Assembly (NCBI GenBank): GCA_002498985.1
Contig: DAJO01000052.1
Location: forward strand, 1-17,873
DNA from: Euryarchaeota archaeon UBA257
Lineage (GTDB): Archaea; Thermoplasmatota; Poseidoniia; Poseidoniales; Thalassarchaeaceae
Reading direction: 5' to 3'
DNA: 17,873 nt
The notes under the pieces are model-generated. The model was not told the origin of the DNA, did no database searches, and worked only from the letters and a program-made list of their open reading frames with translations. Position numbers and translations under genes: made by a program. Positions 8,135 through 14,980 of the stretch are shown here, piece after piece. Within the stretch, counting starts at the first letter, position 1; each line of letters opens with the position of its first letter.

Positions 8135-8758
8135 ATGACCATACAAGTCAAAAACTCGCATATCACTAATATTAAAAACGTGGAATCAGATGCCTTTTTA
8201 CCAACAGAAAGTGGTAACTTCAGAATCGCAGTCACGTCTGATGAAAGAGGAATGGAACATGCATTATTGTATGTAGAAGGCTTTTCAAAATCTGTAAATC
8301 CTCTAGTTCGCATTCACTCAGAGTGTCTCACAGGGGATGCATTTCATTCTTTGAAGTGTGATTGTGGTGCGCAGCTAAAGAAATCTATGGAATTAATTCA
8401 AAAAGAGGGAGCAGGAGCAATCGTATATCTGAGACAAGAAGGAAGAGGTATAGGTTTAGAATCGAAAATTCAGGCATACGCGCTACAAGATAGAGGATAT
8501 GATACACTGGATGCCAACCTTGCCCTAGGTCTACCTGCAGATGCTAGAGATTATGAAATAGCAGCAACAATGTTAAAGAAAAAAGATGTGACTAAAATTC
8601 GCCTAATGACCAATAATCCTTTGAAAGTAAAAGGATTAAGAGATAATGGGATCCAAGTCTCTGATAGGGTATCTCACATCAGTGGATTGTGTGAATCAAA
8701 TAGGGACTATTTGAACACTAAAAAAATTAGAATGGGTCATCTTCTCGACCTAGAGTAA
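8135..8758 (+). CDS. ribA: GTP cyclohydrolase II (riboflavin biosynthesis)
   Basis: This protein of 207 residues (from ATG 8135) catalyses the first step of bacterial-type riboflavin synthesis: GTP to 2,5-diamino-6-ribosylamino-pyrimidinone phosphate, formate and pyrophosphate. Zinc ligands C64, C75 and C77 are spaced as in E. coli RibA (C-x10-C-x-C). The LRQEGRGIGL segment (99-108), HSECLTGDAFHS and TNNPLKVKGL complete the signature. It is a stand-alone domain, not fused to RibB. A GTG at 8129 is in frame, but the GAGG ribosome-binding site (8124-8127) is 7 nt from the ATG and only 1 nt from the GTG, so the ATG is preferred. It leads an operon with a peroxiredoxin and a TrmB-like regulator. 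Archaea normally use an unrelated first enzyme, so this gene is probably of bacterial origin. Confidence 0.92.
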   Translation: MTIQVKNSHITNIKNVESDAFLPTESGNFRIAVTSDERGMEHALLYVEGFSKSVNPLVRIHSECLTGDAFHSLKCDCGAQLKKSMELIQKEGAGAIVYLRQEGRGIGLESKIQAYALQDRGYDTLDANLALGLPADARDYEIAATMLKKKDVTKIRLMTNNPLKVKGLRDNGIQVSDRVSHISGLCESNRDYLNTKKIRMGHLLDLE

Positions 8759-8789
8759 GTATTTTAGCAAAATCAAAGGAGATGGGCTT

Positions 8790-9263
8790 ATGGTAGTGTC
8801 AGTGGGAGAGAAAGCACCGGATTTTACATTGTTAGATAGCGATTCTAACGAATTTAACTTTTCAGATTTAGATGGTGAATGGAAAGTCATATTCTTCTAT
8901 GCAAAGGATGGCTCTCCGACTTGTAAAAGAGGTTGTCTCAGTTTCAAGGAGCAATATGATTTGTTCCGCTCCCTAACTCCTCCTGTTGAAATAATTGGAA
9001 TCAGTCAAGATACATCTTCAGATCATAAAGAATTTAAAGAGGAATTAGAATTACCATTCCTTCTGCTTTCTGATCCAGACAGATCAGTTGCAGACTTATT
9101 CGAAGTACCTATGTATCTTGGACAATTCCCTGCTAAATCTTCTTTTGTAATCGGCCCAGATAGAGAAATTCATTATGTCTATGATTGGTTATTCCGTCCT
9201 AGAAACCATGTGGCTAAGATTTTGGCCGCTATGAGTGACGTTACAGAACGGAGAGAATTTTAA
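8790..9263 (+). CDS. Peroxiredoxin-like protein with atypical C-x3-C active site
   Basis: This 157-residue AhpC/TSA-fold protein is a paralogue of the one at 4605, with matching segments such as WKVIFFY, GISQDTSSDHKEF and LLSDPDRS. It should reduce peroxides. Its active site is unusual. The conserved proline of P-x3-(T/S)-x2-C is alanine (A38), the glycine before the peroxidatic cysteine is threonine (SPTC45), and the second cysteine follows after three residues (C45-x3-C49) rather than four. A CxxxC pair could still form a disulfide, or the protein could act as a sensor or a 1-Cys enzyme. It follows ribA by 31 bp with a strong AAAGGAG ribosome-binding site 8 nt before its ATG. Its TAA overlaps the next gene's ATG by one base (TAATG), suggesting translational coupling to the regulator. 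Confidence 0.85.
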   Translation: MVVSVGEKAPDFTLLDSDSNEFNFSDLDGEWKVIFFYAKDGSPTCKRGCLSFKEQYDLFRSLTPPVEIIGISQDTSSDHKEFKEELELPFLLLSDPDRSVADLFEVPMYLGQFPAKSSFVIGPDREIHYVYDWLFRPRNHVAKILAAMSDVTERREF

Positions 9264-10630
9264 TGAGTTGGGAAGTTATCTTGAGTGATGCTGGATTGAA
9301 TGAAAGAGAAATTAAAGCTGTTTTGGTTCTTTCTACTAAGTCAAATCTAAAAGCAAGCGAGCTGGCTAAAGAATTAGAAACGACCCGTTTAGACGCTTAT
9401 AATTCCTTAGAAAAATTACAATCAATAGGTTTGGTGAAAACAACTGCAGACAGACCGATGAGATTTTCCTGTCCTCCTATTACTGAAGCAGTAGAACATC
9501 TTATTGGAATTAGAAAATTACAATTACAAAGGATTGAGCAGGCATACGAAGAAGTTCAAGTAAACCCCAATACGCTTAAATTTAATGAAACAATTGAGGA
9601 GAGTACAGATATTAATCCAAAGTTTGCTGTATTGAAGGAGCGAACTCATATAATGAAAAGAATAGAAAAGATGGCTGATGATTCTACGCAAAATTTAATA
9701 CTGTTATTGGGTAAATTCGGAATTCTCCATCTTTGTAGGAGTCCTGCCATTACAGCGGTAAATAATGCCGCTAATAGGGGAATTAATATCAGAGTAATAG
9801 GACAATTAGATCGCCGTACTTTACGTTTTTATGGAGATTTACACGATCTGATTGAAGTTCGACATACTGATAATTTAGAGGCCCAAGGGGCTTTGATGGA
9901 TAATTTAGAAACTATACAGTATCTAAATATGGAAGAGAACCCAGTAGGACGAGGTAAAGAAGACGCCGCCCTAGTTATCGAATCTCCTGACTTTTCAAAT
10001 TCATGGGCTAATCTTGTGGAATCAATTTGGTCGGAGGGCGTACCTCTCGATTCGGCTTCTAAGAGATATACAGAAAATAGAATTGTTGACCCTCTAAGAT
10101 TGACGTTTGAAAGCGGCTCATTCTTAGAGAGAATTAGAGAAATTCTTGACGTTAATGATGTTCTACCTACTGAAGACACTCCATTTGATCCTGAATCAAT
10201 TCTGAATGCTGGTATGGAAATCAATCAAGCAAGAAAGAAACTAGAAACTGGCGGAGTTCAAAGCCTTGCTGCTTTCGGAATTGATATTGAAACTTTATTG
10301 AGACAAGTTGGAATGAGAATCGGCGAAGAATTATCATTCTCTATGAAGGATATTAAAGGCGATGTTGAATACCTGAATGAAATAATGGATTGGTGGGAAT
10401 ATTCAGGTTTAGGTAAACTGACTTACGATATCGACCCTGTGTTCCATATTGAAGTTCACCTTGAACAACAAATGTCAGAAGAAAGTTTACCATTATGGGC
10501 TTTAGATGATGGCATTATTGAAGGATCTATTATGTCGAGATATGAATCAAGAGATGGTATTGAAGTAGTTAGGATACTTGGAGATTCTTCAAATAGTTTC
10601 CATAGTAGATATGAAATAATCATGAATTAA
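9263..10630 (+). CDS. TrmB-family transcriptional regulator with V4R-like C-terminal domain
   Basis: This 455-residue protein appears to have three parts. Residues 1-75 are a TrmB-type winged helix (LSDAGLNEREIKAVLVLS, then ASELAKELETTRLDAYNSLE). Residues about 120-270 resemble the TrmB effector region with its phospholipase-D-like fold (LILLLGKFGI, RGINIRVIGQLD). Residues about 335-455 look like a V4R small-ligand domain (LLRQVGMRIGEELSF, WWEYSGLGKLTYDI, LWALDDGIIEGSIM, ending in SRYEI). The cysteines common near the end of V4R domains are absent. TrmB proteins repress or activate archaeal metabolic genes in response to small ligands. Its one-base overlap with the peroxiredoxin gene and the inverted repeat before ribA suggest that it controls its own operon and perhaps the divergent photolyase operon. 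A GGAGAG ribosome-binding site precedes it. The winged-helix call is firm; the V4R call is tentative. Confidence 0.75.
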   Translation: MSWEVILSDAGLNEREIKAVLVLSTKSNLKASELAKELETTRLDAYNSLEKLQSIGLVKTTADRPMRFSCPPITEAVEHLIGIRKLQLQRIEQAYEEVQVNPNTLKFNETIEESTDINPKFAVLKERTHIMKRIEKMADDSTQNLILLLGKFGILHLCRSPAITAVNNAANRGINIRVIGQLDRRTLRFYGDLHDLIEVRHTDNLEAQGALMDNLETIQYLNMEENPVGRGKEDAALVIESPDFSNSWANLVESIWSEGVPLDSASKRYTENRIVDPLRLTFESGSFLERIREILDVNDVLPTEDTPFDPESILNAGMEINQARKKLETGGVQSLAAFGIDIETLLRQVGMRIGEELSFSMKDIKGDVEYLNEIMDWWEYSGLGKLTYDIDPVFHIEVHLEQQMSEESLPLWALDDGIIEGSIMSRYESRDGIEVVRILGDSSNSFHSRYEIIMN

Positions 10631-10639
10631 TTTTTTTTT
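10631..10639 (+). terminator. Oligo-T terminator of the ribA operon
   Basis: Nine consecutive T residues follow directly after the TAA stop of the TrmB-like gene, with no hairpin before them. This is the form of archaeal intrinsic terminators. It separates the ribA operon from the TPR gene, which has its own TATA-like box. Confidence 0.55.
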
Positions 10640-10672
10640 AATCTTCATAGATATAAATCATTGGGAGATTCA

Positions 10673-10678
10673 TTATAC
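10673..10678 (+). promoter_or_regulatory. Candidate TATA box of the TPR gene
   Basis: TTATAC is centred 26 nt before the ATG at 10702, the spacing expected for a leaderless archaeal transcript. No Shine-Dalgarno sequence precedes that ATG. ATATAAAT at 10651-10658 is an alternative box that would give a leader of about 20 nt. Confidence 0.4.
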
Positions 10679-10701
10679 TCTATCTCTATTCCGATTAAAA
10701 T

Positions 10702-12456
10702 ATGGTACTAAAACCCGACGATTATGATTTTGGAGATGTCTCGAATTATTCTTTTGCAAACAACATAACTTGTAGAAATGATGAAACCCGTAAGATGTAT
10801 ATTCTTGCACATGGACACATGTTAAATTATAATCACGAAGAAGCAATTGCATGTTTCATGAAATGTACTGACTTAGATCCTGATTGTGCAATGGCATGGT
10901 GGGGTATCGCATACTGTCTGTCTTCAAATTATAATTGGTCTCCTGGTCTTGGTTCAGGTCATGACCCTATTCAAAAAGCCATGTCTCTCAAAGATAAATG
11001 TACAGAATTAGAACAAGATCTAATCAGTGCTTTAGCAGAAAGACATTCTGAAGAAGCTCGTGATGCCGCAGATCCTTCCGTCTTAAACATGGGCAATAGT
11101 CCTGAATTAAATATTGCTTTCGCAGATGCTATGGCCCCACTTTATGAGAAATACAAAGGGAACTTAGATGTAACAGCAATTTATGTCGAGGCTTTAATGA
11201 ATTTAAAAGCATGGCAACTTTGGGATAAGAATACAAAAACTGGTGAAATAACTCCTGCAGATGATAACACCTTACTTCTTGTAAAGGTTCTAGAAGATGC
11301 GTTCGAAAGTAGTGACGAAGCAAAGGTTCACCCTGCAATATGTCACCTATACTGCCATGCATTAGAGCTTTCACCTTTCCCCGAAAGAGCACTTCCTGCT
11401 GCCGATGTTCTCCGCACAAGAATGCCTGGTTTAGGGCACTTAGTTCACATGCCATCTCATATTGATGCTTGGGTAGGACAGTGGAAAGAAGCTATAGATT
11501 GTAATATTGCAGCGGTTGAAGCCGATGATCGCTATGTTGAAATAACAGGTAATGAATCACAATTTTATAAATTTTATAGAATGCACAATCATCATTTCGT
11601 AGTTTGGTGTGCTATGTTCGATGGTCAATATGAGACAGCTCTAAAATATGCACGTAAGGCAGTTGAAACACTCCCTGCTGGTGACGCAAATTCAGGTGTT
11701 CAGTTCATGTTAGCAGGAGTAATACCAATGGGTGCTATTTTCCTTGAATCCTATGTTACAATGCCATGGCACGTAATGATTAGATTCGGTAAGTGGGATG
11801 AGATTCTTAATGAGCCATTGCACACAGACAAAGATGTATTCCCAGCAGCGATTGCTACTCAGCATTATGCAAGAGGGGTCGCTTATGCATCTATGGGAAT
11901 GGTGCCAGAAGCAGAGGCTGAACAAGTTTTATTCAAAGAAGCATTACAAAATCCAGCTCTAGCAGGTCGAGTACTTCATAATAATTTGATGTACCAAGAA
12001 CCAAGTGATGGCCCTTGCATTCTTTTAGTCAATGACGCAATATTAGACGGAGAAATTGAGTATCGTAGGCAATACCTTGCAAAAGAAAGTGGCCAAGACG
12101 CTGATTTCACTGTAGCATTCGATCACCTGCGTCGCGGAGTAGATCTTTCATTGAATCTTGCATATAACGAACCTTGGGGTCAGATGCAACCAGTACGCCA
12201 TATTCTTGGAGCGTTACTTCTAGAACAAGGAGAAGTGGAAGAAGCAGAAGAAGTATATCGTGCAGATATAGAACTTTGGAAAGACAACATGTGGGGTCTT
12301 CTAGGACTCAAGTTATGTCTAGAAGCTAGAGGAGATACTTCTGGTGAGTTAGAAAAAGTAACTTCTCAATTTGAGGAAAGAAGTTCCCGAGCAGATATTA
12401 TTCCTGCTAAGACATGTTTCTGTGCTCAAGATAGTGTAGACGATAGTTGCTGTTAA
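10702..12456 (+). CDS. Tetratricopeptide-repeat protein with conserved-looking histidine cluster
   Basis: This 584-residue, apparently soluble protein (no signal peptide or membrane segment seen) contains TPR-like helical pairs, for example NHEEAIACFMKCTDLDPDC near 44-62, and others near 310-325, 400-415 and 515-530. The stretch AMAWWGIAYCLSSNYN resembles an uncharacterised TPR family that I recall from many bacteria. That family also carries the histidine-rich segments seen here: H210, H215 and H219 (AICHLYCHALE) and H246, H249 and H253 (GHLVHMPSHI). The spacing H-x3-H plus H-x2-H-x3-H could hold a metal. The C-terminus is cysteine-rich (TCFCAQDSVDDSCC). The function is unknown: it may be a scaffold or an unrecognised metalloprotein. 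It has its own promoter and lies between the ribA operon and the ABC1 kinase gene as a single gene. Confidence 0.8.
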   Translation: MVLKPDDYDFGDVSNYSFANNITCRNDETRKMYILAHGHMLNYNHEEAIACFMKCTDLDPDCAMAWWGIAYCLSSNYNWSPGLGSGHDPIQKAMSLKDKCTELEQDLISALAERHSEEARDAADPSVLNMGNSPELNIAFADAMAPLYEKYKGNLDVTAIYVEALMNLKAWQLWDKNTKTGEITPADDNTLLLVKVLEDAFESSDEAKVHPAICHLYCHALELSPFPERALPAADVLRTRMPGLGHLVHMPSHIDAWVGQWKEAIDCNIAAVEADDRYVEITGNESQFYKFYRMHNHHFVVWCAMFDGQYETALKYARKAVETLPAGDANSGVQFMLAGVIPMGAIFLESYVTMPWHVMIRFGKWDEILNEPLHTDKDVFPAAIATQHYARGVAYASMGMVPEAEAEQVLFKEALQNPALAGRVLHNNLMYQEPSDGPCILLVNDAILDGEIEYRRQYLAKESGQDADFTVAFDHLRRGVDLSLNLAYNEPWGQMQPVRHILGALLLEQGEVEEAEEVYRADIELWKDNMWGLLGLKLCLEARGDTSGELEKVTSQFEERSSRADIIPAKTCFCAQDSVDDSCC

Positions 12457-12491
12457 TGACGGGAACTGATTTACAGTAGAAATTGCATGTA

Positions 12492-12497
12492 TTTTTT
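12492..12497 (+). terminator. Possible oligo-T terminator after the TPR gene
   Basis: A run of six T residues lies 36 nt after the TPR stop codon and just before the TATA candidate of the next gene. It is short for an archaeal terminator. The remainder of the 89-bp gap shows only the promoter elements listed separately. Confidence 0.3.
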
Positions 12498-12517
12498 CTA
12501 TGGATGGATACGACCCA

Positions 12518-12525
12518 TTATATTA
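12518..12525 (+). promoter_or_regulatory. Candidate TATA box of the ABC1-kinase operon
   Basis: TTATATTA is centred about 25 nt before the GTG at 12546. This spacing supports GTG 12546 as a leaderless start over the ATG at 12573. A perfect palindrome, TACTAGTA (12535-12542), lies between the box and the start. Confidence 0.45.
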
Positions 12526-12545
12526 GTTAGCGCTTACTAGTATAT

Positions 12546-13790
12546 GTGAGACTACTGACTTTCTTGTTTTTCATGCGTGAGATATTGAAGAAAAAACCAG
12601 CCGATTTGGACTGGATTCAGAAACAAGGATTACTTTCAGTTAAGTTAGCACAGATTTTTGCTCTTAGATCAGATTTGATCGGTGTTGAAAAATGTAGACA
12701 ACTACAACAATTGTATCAGCATGCGGCTAGTATCCCAACTGAAGATGTGTTTGCTAACCTTGAATCCAGAGCCCCTGAAGGTTTCTTTGATGCATTTGAG
12801 AATATTGAGAAAATGCCCTTGGCAGCAGCATCTGTTGGCCAAGTACATAGAGGGAAATTAAAATCAGGCGAAGAAGTAGTAGTTAAGATAATTAAAAATC
12901 AAAATTCTAAAACATTTAGAAGAGATGTCGAGAGGATGAGAAGATGGCTCAGAATTTTCCTATTCTTTAATAGAAAACTTCGCAGAGTAGGTAATCCTGT
13001 TGCTTTACTAAATCACGTTGCAGATTACACGACCAGAGAACTCGACTTACGTAACGAAATCAAAGGGGCAAAAGAACTAGAAGAAATAAAATATGAAATT
13101 TCTAAGAATTTCCCTATGGATTTGTTGCGATTTCCGAAATATTGGTCTGAACTATCTAATGAGGATGTTTTAGTTTCTGAGTTTATTGAAGGTAAATCTT
13201 TAGAAGACGGGATTGAAGAAAAATCACTTACTTGGGATACTCTATTACAGTTATTTAGAATTCATGGGGCTTATCTATTTGGAATCGGTACTTTTCATGG
13301 AGACTTACATCCTGGAAACTGTATCATAGACAATGAAGGTAAGTTTGTTTTTATTGATAATGGAGCAATATGCCATGCTCCTTCCAAAGTCAATCTGTCG
13401 CTATTCCAATTCTTTGAGTATTTATCTGCAAATAACTTCAAGGAAGCCTTTGATTCACTCCTCGGTTTATCGGATTCTCCATTGACTTCTAGTAATTTAG
13501 ATAATTACTACAAAGAAATGAATAAGATTTATGATGGCTTTGAAAATCAATCAGTTGGTGAGAAAAGTTTGACTAGAATCATGATGCAAACAGTTCAGGC
13601 TGCGGTAGAAAAAGCAGGAGCTGATTTCGGTGAAGAAGCATTTCCAATTATTCGTGCATTGATGTACTTAGATGGATTAGTCCTTCGAACACATCCTGAT
13701 GTTAAATTAATTGAGTCAATGGGGCCTTATCTCGAAGAATTCCGTTTAGGACTCAATTTAAATGAAAAAATTAGTGAATTAAAGGTGTAA
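12546..13790 (+). CDS. ABC1/UbiB (AarF)-family atypical kinase
   Basis: This 414-residue protein has the ABC1/UbiB protein-kinase-like fold. Visible motifs are KLAQ (33-36, in place of KxGQ), the alanine-rich loop AAAS (93-96), VVVK with K114, ExD (E165, D167), the catalytic HGDLHPGN (251-258) and DNG (271-273) where DFG is usual. UbiB/COQ8 proteins are ATPases supporting quinone or other isoprenoid-lipid synthesis. Plant and cyanobacterial members are tied to photo-oxidative stress. No C-terminal membrane pair like that of E. coli UbiB is seen, though the N-terminus is hydrophobic (LLTFLFF). The start is a GTG placed about 25 nt after a TATA-like box; an ATG nine codons in is the alternative. 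It forms an operon with the SDR gene 4 bp downstream. Confidence 0.88.
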   Translation: MRLLTFLFFMREILKKKPADLDWIQKQGLLSVKLAQIFALRSDLIGVEKCRQLQQLYQHAASIPTEDVFANLESRAPEGFFDAFENIEKMPLAAASVGQVHRGKLKSGEEVVVKIIKNQNSKTFRRDVERMRRWLRIFLFFNRKLRRVGNPVALLNHVADYTTRELDLRNEIKGAKELEEIKYEISKNFPMDLLRFPKYWSELSNEDVLVSEFIEGKSLEDGIEEKSLTWDTLLQLFRIHGAYLFGIGTFHGDLHPGNCIIDNEGKFVFIDNGAICHAPSKVNLSLFQFFEYLSANNFKEAFDSLLGLSDSPLTSSNLDNYYKEMNKIYDGFENQSVGEKSLTRIMMQTVQAAVEKAGADFGEEAFPIIRALMYLDGLVLRTHPDVKLIESMGPYLEEFRLGLNLNEKISELKV

Positions 13791-13794
13791 AGTT

Positions 13795-14535
13795 ATGTCA
13801 GATGTAGATAGTAAAGTAGTTTGGATAATTGGAGGTTCTGGTGGTATAGGCTCTAACCTTGCTAGACGTATGTCGGATAATGGTTGGAAAGTCATAATTA
13901 GTGCTAGAAACATAGAAAATTTAAATCTAGTTTCTGATGGTAGATCTATAGATAGCCTAATCGTCGATGCAACAAACGCTGATGATGTCCAAGAAAAAGC
14001 AAAACAGATTAATGAGACTTATGGTTCATTAGACGCTGTTGTAAATTCGGTAGGATCAATATTTCTCCGACCTCTTCATGCAACAAGTTCGGAGCAATTC
14101 ATGGAAACTATTAACCAAAATTTAGTTACCTCATTCAATGTAATAAGAGCTACTGCAAAGATAATGATGAGAGGGAATGGTGGGCGAATTGTACTTTTCT
14201 CATCTGCAGCAGCGTCGCTAGGTATGCCCAATCACGCTGCTATTTCAGCAGCAAAAGCCGGTGTTGAAGGTTTAGCTAGGGCAGCAGCATCCGATTATGC
14301 AAAGCGCGGTATCAGAGTAAATGTAATTTCTCCAGGATTAGTAGATACTCCTCTTTCATCACATTTATTGGCAAGTGAACAAAGTAGAAAGATTAGTGAA
14401 GATATGCATCCAGTAGGTAAAATTGGTGAACCTGATGATATCGCCTCAGTAGCAGAGTGGTTAATCACTAGTGCTCCTGAGTGGATGACTGGCGACATTA
14501 TACCTGTCGATGGTGGTTTAACTAACCTAAAATAG
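13795..14535 (+). CDS. Short-chain dehydrogenase/reductase-family protein lacking the catalytic Tyr
   Basis: This 246-residue classical-length SDR has the NAD(P)-binding GGSGGIG (13-19), NSVG (84-87, for NNAG), the catalytic-type serine in FSSAAAS (136-137), and a C-terminal GEPDDIASVAEWL and DGG ending typical of FabG-like enzymes. The Y-x3-K site reads ISAAK: lysine 154 is kept, but the tyrosine position (150) is isoleucine. No tyrosine replaces it nearby. The protein may use another acid, act on an unusual substrate, or bind nucleotide without ordinary reductase activity. I recall SDR groups with an E/A-A-I-x-A-A-K variant, so this may be a known divergent branch rather than a decayed gene. 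It starts 4 bp after the kinase stop with an AAAGGTG ribosome-binding site, so the two are co-expressed. Confidence 0.85.
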   Translation: MSDVDSKVVWIIGGSGGIGSNLARRMSDNGWKVIISARNIENLNLVSDGRSIDSLIVDATNADDVQEKAKQINETYGSLDAVVNSVGSIFLRPLHATSSEQFMETINQNLVTSFNVIRATAKIMMRGNGGRIVLFSSAAASLGMPNHAAISAAKAGVEGLARAAASDYAKRGIRVNVISPGLVDTPLSSHLLASEQSRKISEDMHPVGKIGEPDDIASVAEWLITSAPEWMTGDIIPVDGGLTNLK

Positions 14536-14593
14536 ATATTTTTATCCCTATCAATTACAGACATTCAAAAGTCACTTCATAACTTGAATCGTT

Positions 14594-14980
14594 ATGAAAT
14601 TACCAGTGGAAGGCGATAATTGGCATCAGGTCATTCGAAGTGAAAAATTAAAATTAGGTAAAAAAAAGATGCGAAATATTGGTCTTAAAAGTATAATGTT
14701 ACTTAGACAAGAATCAACAGTCCATGCGACAGATGCTCTCTGTAGGCATATGGCTTGGCCACTTGCTTACGGTGGCAAAGTGAAAGATGATTGTATTACT
14801 TGTCCATTACATCAAACTCGTTATGATCTAAACAATGGAGAGGTAAAGGAATGGTCACCATTCCCTCTTTTTCCTCTTTATGGACGATTTCTTGGCTCCC
14901 TAAGGAGGCCGAGCCCTCTCGTCGTCCATGAGACGAGAGAGCTCGACGGTTGGGTCGAAGTCCGATTATCTACGGCGTGA
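14594..14980 (+). CDS. Small Rieske [2Fe-2S] protein
   Basis: This 128-residue protein has a complete Rieske cluster site: C50-x-H52 (LCRHMAWPL) and C70-x2-H73 (CPLHQTRYDL), with 17 residues between the pairs. The following NGEVKEWSPFP matches the soluble ferredoxin-like Rieske proteins often annotated as nitrite-reductase or dioxygenase ferredoxin subunits. No signal peptide or membrane anchor is seen, so it is probably a cytosolic electron carrier whose partner enzyme is not in view. An additional cysteine, C67, precedes the second pair. The last 30 codons are visibly richer in G and C than the rest and include a 36-nt inverted repeat. The 3' end overlaps the convergent fasciclin gene by 15 bp. 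Neither a clear TATA box nor a ribosome-binding site was found before its ATG. Confidence 0.85.
   Translation: MKLPVEGDNWHQVIRSEKLKLGKKKMRNIGLKSIMLLRQESTVHATDALCRHMAWPLAYGGKVKDDCITCPLHQTRYDLNNGEVKEWSPFPLFPLYGRFLGSLRRPSPLVVHETRELDGWVEVRLSTA
14910..14945 (+). repeat. GC-rich inverted repeat (hairpin) at the end of the Rieske gene
   Basis: The arms CGAGC-C-CTCTCGTC (14910-14923) and GACGAGAG-A-GCTCG (14932-14945) pair over 14 positions with one mismatch, around an 8-nt loop. The structure lies inside the Rieske reading frame, 20 nt before the stop codon of the convergent fasciclin gene. It stands out from its AT-rich surroundings. It could limit read-through between the two converging transcripts or stabilise RNA 3' ends. 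Confidence 0.6.

Noticed and set aside
8107..8313. Minus-strand open frame covering the ribA start
   Set aside because: It overlaps the shared control region and the conserved start of RibA and shows no protein features.
8790..9263. Frameshift explaining the shortened C-x3-C spacing in the second peroxiredoxin
   Set aside because: The frame matches the family on both sides of the site, so loss or change of single codons is the simpler reading.
12457..12545. tRNA or small RNA gene in the gap before the ABC1 kinase gene
   Set aside because: No cloverleaf or conserved tRNA arms could be traced; the gap is explained by a T-run, a TATA-like box and a short palindrome.
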